A stretch of 64,000 bases of DNA from assembly GCF_900215375.1 (NCBI RefSeq), contig NZ_OBEF01000007.1:1-64000 (forward strand), written 5' to 3'. Of the stretch, positions 1 through 9,649 are shown in pieces. Position numbers and translations under genes: made by a program. This stretch comes from Enterobacter sp. CC120223-11 (GTDB taxonomy: Bacteria; Pseudomonadota; Gammaproteobacteria; Enterobacterales; Enterobacteriaceae). Below the pieces are notes generated by a model. That model ran no database searches. It was given only the letters and a program-made list of their open reading frames with translations, and was not told where the DNA came from. Position 1 is the stretch's first letter. Each line of letters opens with the position of its first letter.

Positions 1-9
1 TGTAGTAGT

Positions 10-95
10 TGGTGCGAGGGGGGGGACTCGAACCCCCACATCCTAAGGACACTAACACCTGAAGCTAGCGCGTCTACCAATTCCGCCACCTTCGC
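10..95 (-). tRNA. leuV: tRNA-Leu (anticodon CAG)
   Basis: On the minus strand the 86-nt sequence begins GCGAAGGTGGCGG and ends CCTCGCACCA with an encoded CCA. It has a TTCAGGT anticodon loop (anticodon CAG), a long class-II variable arm and a GGTTCGAGTCC T-arm. It closely matches E. coli leuQ/P/V. In E. coli three copies lie in tandem downstream of rsmC; this copy is the promoter-proximal one, and any others would lie left of the window. The symbol leuV rests on this position only. Confidence 0.95.
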
Positions 96-135
96 ATACC
101 GTCGACTCTGTAAAGAATCTCTACTACGGAGGCGC

Positions 136-163
136 ATTCTAGTGGATTCAGGGTATTCGTCAA
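136..163 (-). promoter_or_regulatory. tRNA-Leu promoter
   Basis: On the minus strand TTGACG (plus 158-163) and TAGAAT (plus 136-141) are separated by 16 bp and followed by a GC-rich GCGCC discriminator. That is the arrangement expected of a strong, stringently controlled stable-RNA promoter, and it fires directly toward the tRNA-Leu gene. Confidence 0.75.
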
Positions 164-275
164 CAGTTAATTGCAGCAGAATTATCCGATCGCTGTAAAT
201 TTGGACGCTTTAACGGAACGGGGAGGGGAGGAGGGAGAATCCCCACAGGCCGGAGCCTGCAGGGCGGGTAAATGA

Positions 276-1304
276 TTACTTCTTCGCCTGACGGGTCAGG
301 ACCGTGCGGTACACTTTGAAGCGGCCCGTCTGGGCGATGACTTCGTGGAAGCCAAAGACTTCATCGAGCACTTTCGGGTATGGCAGGAAAGCGTTGGCAA
401 CGATTCGCAGCTCTCCGCCGCTGTTCAGGTGACGCACTGCGCCGCGAATCAGCTGCTGTGCGGCCTCCAGGCTGGTCTGCAGCCCGTCATGGAACGGCGG
501 GTTGGAGATGATCATATCGAAGCGACCGGTGACTTCAGAGAAGACGTTACTGGCAAACACTTCGCCTTCCAGATTGTTCGCAGCCAGCGTCGCGCGGCTC
601 GCTTCTACCGCTGGCGCACTCACGTCGCAGAGGGTCAGGCGGACTTTCGGTGAATGACTCGCCAGCACGGTTGCCAGCACGCCAGCACCACAGCCCACAT
701 CCAGCACTTTGCCTTTGGTGTGCGGCGTCAGGGTATTGACCAGCAGCTGGCTGCCAACATCCAGACCATCGCGGCTGAAGACGCCCGGCAGGGTTTTAAT
801 GGTCAGGCCGTCCAGCTGATATTCGCCCCAGGCGTTTTCAGGATTGAAGGAAGGCTGCTTTTCAAGACGACCATGATACAGGCCGCAGCGACGGGCGCTG
901 TCGACTTTGTTCAGCGGGGCGTATTCCGCCAGCATCTGCTCGGCGCTGCGCACGCCGCTGCGGTTTTCACCGACGACGAAAATATCGGTGCCGACCGGCA
1001 TCAGGGAAAGAATATTGGTCAGCTGATAGAGCGCTTCTGGCTTGTTCTTCGGCCAGTAGTAAATCAGCGTGTCGCAGTCGGCAACATCGGCGGCTTCCGC
1101 CGTCAGGCTGAAGCGCACGTTCTCGCCCATCTGGCGGCTCAGCACCTGCCAGTGGTGGAACTGCTGCGTGTGGGCGCGGCTGAAAGCGGTATCCAGACGA
1201 GCGGGCAGGTCATCCTGCATATCGCCGGCAAACAGAATGCGGCTTTGTTCGAAATCATCACTGTGGCGCAGCAAGACTTCACTTGCCGGAGATAAAGCAG
1301 ACAT
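276..1304 (-). CDS. rsmC: 16S rRNA m2G1207 methyltransferase RsmC
   Basis: 342 aa, one residue shorter than the E. coli protein as I recall it. RsmC methylates N2 of G1207 in 16S rRNA within assembled 30S subunits, using S-adenosylmethionine. The N-terminal half is a degenerate methyltransferase-like domain. The C-terminal catalytic domain carries the SAM-binding motif VLDVGCGAG at residues 200-208 and the NPPF motif at 268-271, typical of N-methylation of guanine. The position between tRNA-Leu and holD is the standard enterobacterial one. It is transcribed away from holD; an ERIC repeat lies between the two starts. Confidence 0.96.
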   Translation of the reverse strand: MSALSPASEVLLRHSDDFEQSRILFAGDMQDDLPARLDTAFSRAHTQQFHHWQVLSRQMGENVRFSLTAEAADVADCDTLIYYWPKNKPEALYQLTNILSLMPVGTDIFVVGENRSGVRSAEQMLAEYAPLNKVDSARRCGLYHGRLEKQPSFNPENAWGEYQLDGLTIKTLPGVFSRDGLDVGSQLLVNTLTPHTKGKVLDVGCGAGVLATVLASHSPKVRLTLCDVSAPAVEASRATLAANNLEGEVFASNVFSEVTGRFDMIISNPPFHDGLQTSLEAAQQLIRGAVRHLNSGGELRIVANAFLPYPKVLDEVFGFHEVIAQTGRFKVYRTVLTRQAKK

Positions 1305-1348
1305 AAAGAGTCATCCTCAATTAAAGACGGGCGAGATTATACACATTT

Positions 1349-1475
1349 ATAGCCGTCATACTTCAAGTTACATCTGCGTTGGCTGCGCCTGCTCACCCCA
1401 GTCACTTACTCAAGTAAGCTCCTGGGGATTCACAGTCTTGCCGCCTTGCTGTAACTCGAATTATTTGGTCTATAC
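1349..1475. repeat. ERIC (IRU) palindromic element
   Basis: A complete copy of about 127 bp of the Enterobacterial Repetitive Intergenic Consensus. The central block reads CACCCCAGTCACTTACT ... GTAAGCTCCTGGGGATTCAC, which contains the sequences of the two classical ERIC primers. The ends are the imperfect inverted repeats CCGTCATACTTCAAGTTACA and TGTAACTCGAATTATTTGG. It fills most of the gap between the divergent genes rsmC and holD, so it would be transcribed into the 5' leader of one or both. Confidence 0.93.
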
Positions 1476-1558
1476 AACAAGGCGGCCTCCTCGCTTTGTT
1501 GGCGCAACTTCGCCGAATTTGCTATATTTCCGCGCCTGACAGAGAGGAGAAACCCGCG

Positions 1559-1972
1559 ATGACATCCCGACGAGACTGGCAACTACAGCAACTGGGCATT
1601 ACCCAGTGGTCTTTGCGCCGCCCCGCGGTGTTGCAGGGCGAAATCGCTATCTCTCTGCCTGAACATATTCGTCTGGTTATGGTGGCGCAAACGCTGCCCG
1701 CCCTGACTGAACCGCTGGTGAGCGACATTCTGCGCGCGTTAGCCGTGACGCCGGATCAGGTTCTACAGCTGACGCCCGATCGCGTGGCGATGCTGCCGGA
1801 AGGGGGGCGCTGTAACAGCTGGCGTCTTGGCGAAGATGAACCCGTAGCGCTGGAAGGCGCGCAGGTCGCGACCCCGGCATTTGAACAACTACAGGCCAGC
1901 GCGGCAGCCCGCACTGAGCTCTGGCAACAGATTTGCGCCCATGAACACGATTTCTTCCCTCAGCCAGACTGA
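1559..1972 (+). CDS. holD: DNA polymerase III psi subunit HolD
   Basis: 137 aa from the ATG at 1559, the same length and N-terminus (MTSRRDWQLQQLGITQW) as E. coli HolD. A longer in-frame reading upstream has no support. GAGAGGAGA lies just before the chosen start. Psi joins chi (HolC) and links the clamp loader to SSB at the replication fork. Its 3' end overlaps rimI by 32 nt, so the two genes are co-transcribed and probably translationally coupled. Confidence 0.95.
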   Translation: MTSRRDWQLQQLGITQWSLRRPAVLQGEIAISLPEHIRLVMVAQTLPALTEPLVSDILRALAVTPDQVLQLTPDRVAMLPEGGRCNSWRLGEDEPVALEGAQVATPAFEQLQASAAARTELWQQICAHEHDFFPQPD

Positions 1973-2387
1973 TTTACCGCGCGCCCTGCGCATTGAGCAG
2001 CGTGCACACGCCTTCCCGTGGAGCGAGCAGACGCTGGCCAGCAATCAGGGAGAGCGCTATCTCAACCTGCAGCTGACGGTTGACGGTGAAATGGCGGCTT
2101 TCGCCATCACCCAAATCGTGCTCGACGAAGCCACGCTGTTCAATATCGCCGTTGACCCGGCGTACCAGCGCCGTGGGCTTGGGCGTGAGCTGCTCGAACA
2201 GGTTGTCGACGAAGTGGAAAAACGCGGCGTTGTGACGCTGTGGCTGGAGGTTCGTGCCTCGAATGCTGCCGCCATTGCGCTGTATGAAAGCATGGGCTTT
2301 AACGAAGCGACCATCCGCCGCAACTATTATCCGACCGCCGAAGGGCGCGAAGACGCCATCATAATGGCATTGCCAATCAGTATGTAA
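1941..2387 (+). CDS. rimI: Ribosomal protein S18 N-alpha-acetyltransferase RimI
   Basis: 148 aa from the ATG at 1941 (MNTISSL...), matching E. coli RimI. It acetylates the N-terminal alanine of S18. It is a single GNAT domain: the acetyl-CoA loop RRGLGR is at residues 77-82, and the catalytic Glu103 (WLEVR) and Tyr115 (ALYESMGF) described for RimI are both present. A longer in-frame start exists inside holD, but the 148-aa form agrees with the family. It overlaps holD and is followed 14 nt later by yjjG. Confidence 0.95.
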   Translation: MNTISSLSQTDLPRALRIEQRAHAFPWSEQTLASNQGERYLNLQLTVDGEMAAFAITQIVLDEATLFNIAVDPAYQRRGLGRELLEQVVDEVEKRGVVTLWLEVRASNAAAIALYESMGFNEATIRRNYYPTAEGREDAIIMALPISM

Positions 2388-2401
2388 GACAAGGGTTTAC
2401 G

Positions 2402-3082
2402 ATGAAGAAGTGGGACTGGATTTTCTTTGATGCCGACGAGACGCTGTTTACCTTTGACTCGTTTAGCGGCCTACAGCGGATGTTTCTCGACTATAGCGTG
2501 ACCTTCACCGCGGAAGATTTCCAGGACTACCAGGCCGTGAACAAGCCGCTGTGGGTGGATTATCAGAACGGGGCGATCACCTCTTTGCAGCTTCAGCACC
2601 AGCGTTTTGAAGGCTGGGCGGCGCGTTTGAACGTGAATGCGGGCCACCTCAATGACGCCTTTATGAACGCGATGGCCGAGATTTGTGCCCCGCTGCCCGG
2701 GGCCGTTTCGCTGCTGGATTCGCTGAAAGGCAAAGTGAAGATGGGGATCATCACCAACGGGTTCACCTCGCTTCAGCAGATTCGCCTTGAGCGCACCGGC
2801 CTGCGTGAACACTTTGATTTATTGATTATTTCTGAAGAGGTTGGCGTCGCCAAACCCGATGCACGCATCTTTGATTATGCGCTGGAGAAGGCGGGCAACC
2901 CCGATCGCTCCCGGGTGCTGATGGTGGGTGACACCGCCGCCTCGGATATTCTTGGCGGTATGAACGCCGGGCTCTCAACCTGCTGGCTGAATGCGCACCA
3001 GCAGACCCTGCCGGAACATATTAAGCCGACCTGGACCGTGACATCGCTTGCCGAACTGGAGCAGCTCCTGTGTAAACATTGA
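2402..3082 (+). CDS. yjjG: Pyrimidine 5'-nucleotidase YjjG (HAD family)
   Basis: 226 aa HAD-superfamily phosphatase, close to the E. coli length. The nucleophile motif DADET has Asp10 and Asp12, followed by the ITNG motif II and the GDTAASD motif IV. The known family role is house-cleaning hydrolysis of dUMP, dTMP and non-canonical pyrimidine monophosphates. It starts 14 nt after rimI, so it is probably the last gene of the holD-rimI-yjjG unit. Confidence 0.93.
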   Translation: MKKWDWIFFDADETLFTFDSFSGLQRMFLDYSVTFTAEDFQDYQAVNKPLWVDYQNGAITSLQLQHQRFEGWAARLNVNAGHLNDAFMNAMAEICAPLPGAVSLLDSLKGKVKMGIITNGFTSLQQIRLERTGLREHFDLLIISEEVGVAKPDARIFDYALEKAGNPDRSRVLMVGDTAASDILGGMNAGLSTCWLNAHQQTLPEHIKPTWTVTSLAELEQLLCKH

Positions 3083-3110
3083 TTGTCAGGTCCCGCCTTA
3101 CGGGTAAAAT
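3083..3110 (+). promoter_or_regulatory. Candidate prfC promoter
   Basis: TTGTCA (3083-3088) and TAAAAT (3105-3110) are separated by 16 bp, just after the yjjG stop and about 65 bp before the prfC start. Both hexamers are five-of-six matches to the sigma-70 consensus. Confidence 0.55.
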
Positions 3111-3173
3111 AGCCGCATTTTTCGTATTCAACATGCGCGGTTTAGCGCCGCGTTTACTTAAGAAGAATTGACT

Positions 3174-4763
3174 ATGACGTTGTCTCCTTATCTGCAAGAG
3201 GTGGCCAAGCGCCGCACTTTTGCCATCATCTCTCACCCGGATGCCGGTAAAACGACCATCACTGAAAAAGTGCTGCTGTTCGGACAGGCTATCCAGACCG
3301 CCGGGACCGTAAAAGGTCGTGGCTCCAGCCAGCATGCGAAATCTGACTGGATGGAGATGGAAAAACAGCGTGGGATTTCGATCACCACCTCCGTGATGCA
3401 GTTCCCGTATCACGACTGCCTGGTGAACCTGCTCGACACCCCGGGCCACGAAGACTTCTCTGAAGATACTTACCGTACGCTGACGGCGGTGGACTGCTGC
3501 CTGATGGTTATCGACGCCGCGAAAGGCGTTGAGGATCGTACCCGTAAGCTGATGGAAGTTACCCGTCTGCGCGACACGCCGATCCTGACCTTCATGAACA
3601 AGCTCGACCGCGACATCCGCGATCCTATGGAAGTGCTGGATGAAGTGGAGCGCGAGCTGAAAATCGGCTGTGCGCCAATCACCTGGCCTATCGGCTGCGG
3701 CAAGCTGTTTAAGGGCGTTTATCACCTCTATAAGGATGAAACCTACCTGTATCAGACCGGTAAAGGTCACACGATTCAGGAAGTGCGCATCGTTAAAGGG
3801 CTGAACAACCCCGATCTCGACGTCGCCGTTGGTGAAGAGTTAGCGGCACAGCTGCGTGAAGAGCTGGAGCTGGTGCAGGGGGCTTCTCACGAGTTCGATC
3901 AGGAGCTGTTCCTGGCCGGCGAAATCACCCCGGTCTTCTTCGGCACCGCGCTCGGTAACTTCGGCGTTGACCACATGCTCGACGGCCTGGTGGAGTGGGC
4001 GCCTGCACCAATGCCGCGCAAGACCGACACCCGTGAAGTGGAAGCGAAAGACGAGAAGTTCACCGGCTTCGTCTTTAAGATTCAGGCCAACATGGACCCG
4101 AAACACCGCGACCGCGTGGCGTTCCTGCGTGTAGTGTCCGGGAAGTATGAAAAGGGCATGAAGCTGCGTCAGGTGCGCATCGGTAAAGACGTGGTTATCT
4201 CAGACGCGCTGACCTTTATGGCGGGCGACCGTTCTCACGTTGAAGAGGCCTACCCGGGCGATATCATCGGCCTGCACAACCACGGCACCATTCAGATTGG
4301 CGACACCTTCACCCAGGGCGAAATGATGAAGTTCACCGGTATTCCGAACTTCGCCCCTGAGCTGTTCCGCCGCATTCGTCTGAAGGATCCGCTGAAGCAG
4401 AAACAGCTGCTGAAAGGCCTGGTTCAGCTCTCGGAAGAGGGCGCGGTACAGGTCTTCCGTCCGATTGCCAACAACGACCTGATCGTTGGCGCGGTCGGCG
4501 TGCTGCAGTTCGACGTGGTGGTTGCACGTCTTAAGAGCGAGTACAACGTGGAAGCGATTTACGAATCGGTGAACGTCGCGACGGCCCGCTGGGTTGAAAG
4601 CACCGACGTGAAGAAGTTCGAAGAGTTCAAGCGTAAAAACGAAGTACAGCTGGCGCTGGACGGTGGGGACAACCTCACCTATATCGCCCCGACGATGGTT
4701 AACCTCAACCTGACTCAGGAACGTTACCCTGACGTGCAGTTCCGCAAAACTCGCGAGCACTAA
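3174..4763 (+). CDS. prfC: Peptide chain release factor 3 (RF3)
   Basis: 529 aa from the ATG at 3174, the E. coli length; an in-frame TTG two codons upstream is less likely. RF3 is a translational GTPase that releases RF1/RF2 after peptide hydrolysis. G-domain motifs are intact: HPDAGKT at residues 21-27 (G1), DTPGH at 88-92 (G3) and NKLD at 142-145 (G4). They are followed by the EF-G-like domains II and III. It has its own candidate promoter and a hairpin terminator after the stop, so it is probably a monocistronic unit. Confidence 0.97.
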   Translation: MTLSPYLQEVAKRRTFAIISHPDAGKTTITEKVLLFGQAIQTAGTVKGRGSSQHAKSDWMEMEKQRGISITTSVMQFPYHDCLVNLLDTPGHEDFSEDTYRTLTAVDCCLMVIDAAKGVEDRTRKLMEVTRLRDTPILTFMNKLDRDIRDPMEVLDEVERELKIGCAPITWPIGCGKLFKGVYHLYKDETYLYQTGKGHTIQEVRIVKGLNNPDLDVAVGEELAAQLREELELVQGASHEFDQELFLAGEITPVFFGTALGNFGVDHMLDGLVEWAPAPMPRKTDTREVEAKDEKFTGFVFKIQANMDPKHRDRVAFLRVVSGKYEKGMKLRQVRIGKDVVISDALTFMAGDRSHVEEAYPGDIIGLHNHGTIQIGDTFTQGEMMKFTGIPNFAPELFRRIRLKDPLKQKQLLKGLVQLSEEGAVQVFRPIANNDLIVGAVGVLQFDVVVARLKSEYNVEAIYESVNVATARWVESTDVKKFEEFKRKNEVQLALDGGDNLTYIAPTMVNLNLTQERYPDVQFRKTREH

Positions 4764-4771
4764 TCCCCTCC

Positions 4772-4795
4772 AGAGCACGGTTCACGCCGTGCTCT
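4772..4795 (+). terminator. prfC terminator hairpin
   Basis: A perfect 9-bp stem AGAGCACGG / CCGTGCTCT with a 6-nt loop, starting 8 nt after the prfC stop. The following sequence GTCGCTTTA has only a weak U-run. Confidence 0.6.
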
Positions 4796-4905
4796 GTCGC
4801 TTTACCTCCCCGTTGATTCCCTTGCAGAAAGTTCTTAAATGAGCCCACTCGCGCCCTGAAAGGCTACTTTTTAGCCGTTTGGTCGGGCGAGTTAAAAATT
4901 GTTGG

Positions 4906-4912
4906 CTATATT
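4906..4912 (+). promoter_or_regulatory. Possible sigma-S type -10 of osmY
   Basis: GGCTATATTTAACA contains a CTATATT -10 preceded by a G, resembling the extended -10 favoured by RpoS. It leaves a leader of about 180 nt before osmY. In E. coli osmY is RpoS-dependent with a long leader; the assignment here is inference. I see no other gene in the 333-bp gap 4764-5096. Confidence 0.35.
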
Positions 4913-5096
4913 TAACAAAGTGATGACATTTTTACTGGCCTTATCCGCTACTCAATGCGTGTTATCTGGCGAATAAGGCTAATTCATTTGTCATTATCAA
5001 TATTAATAACTGTTACTGCGGTAATGTTCACCCCTACAGCAATGCGATCATGAAGATCGTCTGAGCTCAAATTCTGAGCAAACTACAGGAAATGAA

Positions 5097-5708
5097 ATGA
5101 TGACGCACACTAACCTTTCGAAAACACTGCTGGCTGTCGTGCTGGGTTCTGCGATGTTGAGTGGTTCCGCTCTGGCGGAGTCAGCCATGGACAAAACCCA
5201 GTCTGCCGCTGAAAGTGCCGGTCAAAAAGTCGACAGCTCCATGAGCAAGGTCGGCGGTTTTATGGATGACAGCAGCATCACGGCGAAAGTGAAGGCGGCG
5301 CTGGTCGATCATGATTCCATCAAGAGTACCGATATCTCGGTGAAAACTGATGACAAGGTCGTCACCCTGAGCGGCTTCGTGGAAAGTCAGGCCCAGGCTG
5401 AAGAAGCCGTGAAAGTTGCCAAAGGCGTGGAAGGCGTTGCCTCCGTCAGCGACAAACTGCACGTGCGTGACAGCAAAACGCAGGGTGTGCAGGGGTATGC
5501 GGGCGATACCGCAACCACCAGCGAAATTAAAGCCAAGCTGCTGGCGGACGACATCGTTCCGTCCCGTAAAGTGAAAGTGGAAACCACCGACGGCGTGGTG
5601 CAGCTTTCAGGTACGGTCGATTCTCAGGCGCAAAGCGAACGCGCAGAGAGCATCACCAAAGCAGTTGATGGCGTAAAAAGTGTGAAGAACGACCTTAAAG
5701 TTAAATAA
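5097..5708 (+). CDS. osmY: Periplasmic hyperosmotic-stress protein OsmY
   Basis: 203 aa with a Sec signal peptide ending ALA (residues 25-27) and two BON domains at about residues 57-125 and 138-203, the architecture of E. coli OsmY. It is a periplasmic protein induced by osmotic stress and stationary phase, thought to act as a chaperone or envelope stabiliser. Two adjacent ATG codons (5097 and 5100) are possible starts, both after ACAGGA. A GC-rich hairpin at 5726-5748 follows the gene before ytjA. Confidence 0.95.
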   Translation: MMTHTNLSKTLLAVVLGSAMLSGSALAESAMDKTQSAAESAGQKVDSSMSKVGGFMDDSSITAKVKAALVDHDSIKSTDISVKTDDKVVTLSGFVESQAQAEEAVKVAKGVEGVASVSDKLHVRDSKTQGVQGYAGDTATTSEIKAKLLADDIVPSRKVKVETTDGVVQLSGTVDSQAQSERAESITKAVDGVKSVKNDLKVK

Positions 5709-5725
5709 ATCTGTTCTGACACCAC

Positions 5726-5748
5726 CTCCCCCGGCGAAGGCCGGGGAG
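5726..5748 (+). terminator. Hairpin after osmY
   Basis: CTCCCCCGGC-GAA-GGCCGGGGAG forms a strong GC-rich stem with a one-base bulge, 18 nt after the osmY stop. There is no U-tract, so it may be a weak terminator or a 3'-end stabiliser. Confidence 0.45.
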
Positions 5749-5820
5749 ACGAGTCTGTCGTTTTGAGTGCCTGAGCGTTCATCAAAGCGGACGACATTCA
5801 CTATGGTAAAGGAGAATCGT

Positions 5821-5982
5821 ATGTTTCGTTGGGGCATAATCTTTCTGGTAATCGCGTTAATTGCCGCCGCTCTGGGCTTTGGTGGTCTGGCCGGTACGGC
5901 AGCGGGCGCAGCAAAAATTGTCTTCATCGTCGGTATTATTCTGTTCCTGGTCAGCCTGTTTATGGGCCGCCGACGTCCGTAG
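5821..5982 (+). CDS. ytjA: Small membrane protein YtjA (DUF1328)
   Basis: 53 aa, almost wholly hydrophobic, with two predicted transmembrane segments (about residues 4-22 and 28-47) and a basic GRRRP end. It is nearly identical to E. coli YtjA. AAGGAG lies 8 nt before the ATG. A longer in-frame reading that begins 18 codons upstream is not conserved. Function is unknown; the family is a small inner-membrane protein associated with stress conditions. Confidence 0.92.
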   Translation: MFRWGIIFLVIALIAAALGFGGLAGTAAGAAKIVFIVGIILFLVSLFMGRRRP

Positions 5983-6004
5983 ATACGTTAGTTTTTTGTA
6001 ACAG

Positions 6005-6028
6005 AAAGCCAGCCTTCGGGCTGGCTTT
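6005..6028 (+). terminator. ytjA terminator
   Basis: A perfect 10-bp stem AAAGCCAGCC / GGCTGGCTTT closed by a TTCG tetraloop, 22 nt after the ytjA stop and ending in TTTGTTGTTT: a classic intrinsic terminator. Confidence 0.85.
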
Positions 6029-6097
6029 GTTGTTTCAGACGAACCTTATCTGCGCTATGGTGAAATAACAGAACAATCAAAAAAACAGGAAAGCAGT

Positions 6098-7171
6098 GTG
6101 GGACAGCGAATTCCGGTCACGCTCGGCAATATTGCGCCGCTGTCGGTGAAACCCTTTCGTCCAGGCGAACTTGCGCTGGTGTGCGAGGGCGGCGGGCAGC
6201 GTGGGATTTTTACGGCAGGCGTGCTGGATGAGTTTATGCGTGCGCGTTTTAATCCGTTCGATCTTTTTCTTGGCACCTCGGCAGGGGCGCAAAACCTCTC
6301 TGCGTATGTCTGCAATCAGCCGGGCTATGCCCGCAAGGTGATCACCCGTTACACCACCTCGCGAGAATTTTTCGATCCGATGCGTTTTGTGCGCGGCGGA
6401 AACCTTATCGATCTCGACTGGCTGGTGGAGGCGACCGCCAGCAAAATGCCGCTGGCGATGGACGTCGCAGCCCGGCACTTCGACGGTGGTAAAGCCTTTT
6501 ATATGTGCGCCTCCCGGGCAGATGATTATTCGCCGGGCTACTTTTTTCCTACGCGTGAGAACTGGATGGATCAGATTCGTGCCTCCAGCGCGATCCCGGG
6601 GTTTTACCGCTCAGGCGTGACGCTGGATGGCGTCAACTGGCTGGACGGCGGCGTCAGCGATGCCATTCCGGTTCAGGAAGCGGTGAAGCGTGGCGCGAAG
6701 ACGGTGGTGGTGATCCGCACCGTGCCGTCGCAAATGTATTACACCCCGCAGTGGTTCAAACGCATGGAGCGCTGGCTGGGTGAAAGCAGCCTGCAACCTT
6801 TTGTGAACCTGGTGCAGCACCACGAGAAAACCTACCACGCCATTCAGCAGTTCATTGAGAAACCGCCGGGCAAAGTGCGGATCCTGGAAATTTATCCGCC
6901 GAAGCCGCTGCAAAGCATGGCCTTGGGTAGCCGCCTGCCTGCGCTGCTGGAAGACTACAACGTGGGACGTCAGTGCGGACGCTATTTCCTTGCAACGATG
7001 GGGAAAATGCTTGCCGACAGGCCGCCGCTGCATCGCTTTAAACCGCGCGTCGCCGCGCCTACTCAATTGGTTATTCCTCCAGCCGCGGTAGCAAACGATC
7101 TGCACAGCGCAGCGCTTATTGATGCGCCTCAGGCCAACGATGCGAGTTTTGATAACGAGGGGCTGGCGTGA
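6098..7171 (+). CDS. yjjU: Patatin-like phospholipase family protein YjjU
   Basis: 357 aa starting with GTG, the same length as E. coli YjjU. It is a patatin-fold hydrolase: glycine-rich oxyanion motif EGGGQRG, nucleophile elbow GTSAG with the catalytic Ser, and a DGG motif with the catalytic Asp. It is predicted to act on phospholipid or acyl ester substrates; the true substrate is not established. The stop overlaps the yjjV start (GTGA), so the two genes form a tightly coupled pair. Confidence 0.92.
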   Translation: MGQRIPVTLGNIAPLSVKPFRPGELALVCEGGGQRGIFTAGVLDEFMRARFNPFDLFLGTSAGAQNLSAYVCNQPGYARKVITRYTTSREFFDPMRFVRGGNLIDLDWLVEATASKMPLAMDVAARHFDGGKAFYMCASRADDYSPGYFFPTRENWMDQIRASSAIPGFYRSGVTLDGVNWLDGGVSDAIPVQEAVKRGAKTVVVIRTVPSQMYYTPQWFKRMERWLGESSLQPFVNLVQHHEKTYHAIQQFIEKPPGKVRILEIYPPKPLQSMALGSRLPALLEDYNVGRQCGRYFLATMGKMLADRPPLHRFKPRVAAPTQLVIPPAAVANDLHSAALIDAPQANDASFDNEGLA

Positions 7172-7962
7172 GTTTTTGCTTCACCGACACCCACTGCCAT
7201 TTCGATTTTCCGCCGTTTGTCGACGATATCGAAAACAGCCTGAACCTTGCGGCACAGGCCGGGGTGACGAAAATAGTCGTGCCCGCGACCGAAGCCGCGC
7301 GTTTTGAAAACGTGCTGCGGCTGGCGGCGAACCATACCCCGCTGTATGCCGCGCTCGGCCTGCATCCGATTGTTATCGAAAAGCACGATGATGAAAGTCT
7401 GGCAAGGCTTGAGGCGCTGCTCGCTCTGAAACCCGCGAAGCTTGTCGCCATCGGAGAGATCGGCCTCGATCTCTATCGCGAGGATCCGCAGTTCGATAAG
7501 CAGCAGGCGCTGCTGGATGAGCAGTTGAGGCTTGCGAAACGCTTCGATCTGCCGGTGATCCTGCATTCACGGCGCACCCACGATAAGCTGGCGATGCACC
7601 TCAAGCGGCATAATTTGCCCTGCACTGGCGTTATCCATGGCTTTGCCGGTAGCCTGCAACAGGCGGAACGGTTCATTCATCTGGGCTATAAAATCGGTGT
7701 GGGCGGGACCATTACCTACCCGCGTGCCAGTAAAACGCGGGAGGTGATGGCGCACCTGCCCCTCAAAGCTTTACTTCTGGAAACTGATGCGCCAGATATG
7801 CCGCTGAACGGCTATCAGGGTCAGCCCAATCGCCCGGAGCAGACGGTAAAAGTGTTTGAATCCCTTTGTGACTTGCGTTCCGAATCTCCTGCTGAAATTG
7901 CCGAAACCCTGGCCGAAAACACGCGATTCCTGTTCCCCGGTTTACATCCTGCCGTTTTATAG
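7168..7962 (+). CDS. yjjV: TatD-family metal-dependent hydrolase YjjV
   Basis: 264 aa starting with a GTG that overlaps the yjjU stop by 4 nt. It is a TIM-barrel amidohydrolase of the TatD DNase family: the N-terminal metal motif DTHCHFD, GEIGLD, HSR, GVIHGFAG and LLLETDAPD are all present. The family members have 3'-5' DNase or D-aminoacyl-tRNA hydrolase activities; YjjV itself is poorly characterised. In E. coli it is followed by yjjW and yjjI, which are missing here. Confidence 0.92.
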   Translation: MSFCFTDTHCHFDFPPFVDDIENSLNLAAQAGVTKIVVPATEAARFENVLRLAANHTPLYAALGLHPIVIEKHDDESLARLEALLALKPAKLVAIGEIGLDLYREDPQFDKQQALLDEQLRLAKRFDLPVILHSRRTHDKLAMHLKRHNLPCTGVIHGFAGSLQQAERFIHLGYKIGVGGTITYPRASKTREVMAHLPLKALLLETDAPDMPLNGYQGQPNRPEQTVKVFESLCDLRSESPAEIAETLAENTRFLFPGLHPAVL

Positions 7963-8046
7963 TGATGTAGATCTCATTATTTAGCATTGCGTTCACATAA
8001 TTGCTGAAAATGTGTGAGCCGGGCATGCAGAGTAATTACGGAAGGT

Positions 8047-8052
8047 TATAAT
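8047..8052 (+). promoter_or_regulatory. -10 element of the nucleoside permease gene
   Basis: A perfect TATAAT lies 50 bp before the permease start, preceded by TT. I see no good -35, which suggests an activator-dependent promoter. TGTGA at 8013-8017 and TTCACA at 7992-7997 are unpaired half-sites that might belong to CRP, but neither forms a convincing palindrome. Confidence 0.45.
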
Positions 8053-8101
8053 CGGCGAGTTTTTTGCTCATTATCATTTTATTAATACACAGGGAATCTG
8101 T

Positions 8102-9379
8102 ATGCAAATCCTCATGGGACTGATTGGCATGATTGTGCTGCTGGCTATCGCCGTGCTGCTCTCCAGCCATCGTCGTGCTATCAATTTACGTACCGTACTC
8201 GGCGCGTGGCTTATTCAGGTTGGCATCGGGGCACTTATTCTGTACGTTCCTGCCGGCCGCAAGGTCCTTCTGGCTATGTCGGAAGGTGTCGCAAACGTTA
8301 TCGCTTACGGCAACGAGGGCATCGGTTTCCTGTTCGGTGGCCTGGTGTCCGACAAAATGTTTGAAGTCTTCGGCGGTGGCGGCTTTATCTTTGCCCTGCG
8401 CGTGCTGCCGGTTATTGTCTTCTTCTCCTCACTGATTGCTGTGCTTTATTACCTCGGCATCATGCAGTTTGTGATTCGCATTCTCGGCGGCGGCCTGCGG
8501 GCGCTCCTCAAAACGTCCCGTACAGAATCGCTGTCGGCAACGGCGAATATTTTCGTCGGTCAGACCGAAGCGCCGCTGGTTGTTCGCCCCTATATCGCGA
8601 CCATGACCCGCTCTGAGCTGTTTGCGGTGATGTGCGGCGGCCTGGCCTCCGTGGCCGGTTCCGTGCTTGCAGGTTATGCGCAAATGGGTGTGCCGCTGGA
8701 GTACCTGATTGCGGCGTCGTTCATGGCAGCACCTGGCGGTTTGCTGTTTGCGAAAATCATTCTGCCTGAGACAGAAACCCCTAACGACTCCCCGGATCTG
8801 GAAAAACAGAACCCGGATATCGACCGTCCGTCAAACGTTCTGGATGCTGCCGCGTCTGGCGCGGCATCGGGGATGCAGCTGGCGCTGAATGTGGGTGCAA
8901 TGCTGCTGGCGTTCGTGGCGCTGATTGCGCTGCTGAACGGCATTCTGTCCGGCATTGGTGGCTGGTTTGACTATCCGCAGCTCTCGATGCAGCTGATCCT
9001 CGGCTGGGTATTCTCACCGCTGGCGTGGGTGATTGGCGTGCCGTGGAATGAAGCGACCATCGCAGGCTCATTCATTGGGCAGAAGCTTATCATCAACGAG
9101 TTTGTCGCCTACATGAACTTCGGGGAGTACCTGAAGGACGATGCCGCCGTGGCGGCAGCTGGTCTGCAGGTGATTTCCGACCACACCAAAGCGATCATCT
9201 CCTTCGCGCTCTGCGGGTTTGCGAATCTGTCCTCGATTGCCATCCTGATTGGCGGGCTTGGCAGCATGGCGCCAAATCGTCGGCATGACATTGCCCAGCT
9301 CGGTCTGAAGGCAGTGGCGGCAGGCACGCTCTCCAACCTGATGAGTGCCACCATTGCCGGGGTATTCCTCTCCCTGTAA
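8102..9379 (+). CDS. Concentrative nucleoside transporter (CNT/NupC family)
   Basis: 425 aa polytopic membrane protein. It aligns along its length with the CNT family and looks closer to E. coli NupX/PsuT than to NupC: the [13 protein letters not shown], [18 protein letters not shown] and [13 protein letters not shown] regions are the conserved substrate- and cation-binding blocks. It is predicted to import nucleosides by cation symport across the inner membrane. Its place just before deoCABD links it to use of nucleosides as carbon source. It occupies the position of yjjW/yjjI in E. coli and has its own promoter. Confidence 0.9.
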   Translation: MQILMGLIGMIVLLAIAVLLSSHRRAINLRTVLGAWLIQVGIGALILYVPAGRKVLLAMSEGVANVIAYGNEGIGFLFGGLVSDKMFEVFGGGGFIFALRVLPVIVFFSSLIAVLYYLGIMQFVIRILGGGLRALLKTSRTESLSATANIFVGQTEAPLVVRPYIATMTRSELFAVMCGGLASVAGSVLAGYAQMGVPLEYLIAASFMAAPGGLLFAKIILPETETPNDSPDLEKQNPDIDRPSNVLDAAASGAASGMQLALNVGAMLLAFVALIALLNGILSGIGGWFDYPQLSMQLILGWVFSPLAWVIGVPWNEATIAGSFIGQKLIINEFVAYMNFGEYLKDDAAVAAAGLQVISDHTKAIISFALCGFANLSSIAILIGGLGSMAPNRRHDIAQLGLKAVAAGTLSNLMSATIAGVFLSL

Positions 9380-9387
9380 GTAAAGCG

Positions 9388-9418
9388 CCGGGGAGGATAA
9401 CGTGGTTTATCTCCCCGG
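9388..9418 (+). terminator. Permease terminator hairpin
   Basis: CCGGGGAGGATAA pairs with TTATCTCCCCGG with a single bulged G, leaving a 6-nt loop, 8 nt after the permease stop. The stem is strong; only TGTTG follows, so the U-tract is poor. Confidence 0.6.
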
Positions 9419-9649
9419 TGTTGCAGCGCCTGCGGATTCACATCTGCGGCGCTGCGCCACTCCTTCGCTTCCCCCTACACGTCGTGGTCATAAAAGGCAT
9501 TCAGCCGAATTGCACCGCCGTGCTTTCAACAAACCCTCAGGTCGAGCGGCCCTTCTGCCACCTGGCGGCTATTCTCAAAGAAGTGCGATTGCTCAAGAAG
9601 CGGTGGCAGGCAGCGCCAGTAACGTTTTACGGATGTCGATGGCTACTTG

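Noticed and set aside
5767-5820. Upstream extension of ytjA
   Set aside because: The additional residues are hydrophilic, not conserved in the 53-aa E. coli protein, and cover the ribosome binding site AAGGAG.
8013-8028. TGTGA half-site before the nucleoside permease as a CRP site
   Set aside because: The opposite half (CATGC) matches none of the TCACA positions, so the palindrome is not supported.
9419-9649. Short plus-strand frames between the permease terminator and deoO1
   Set aside because: They overlap each other in different frames, lack ribosome binding sites and resemble no protein; the region is probably just non-coding.
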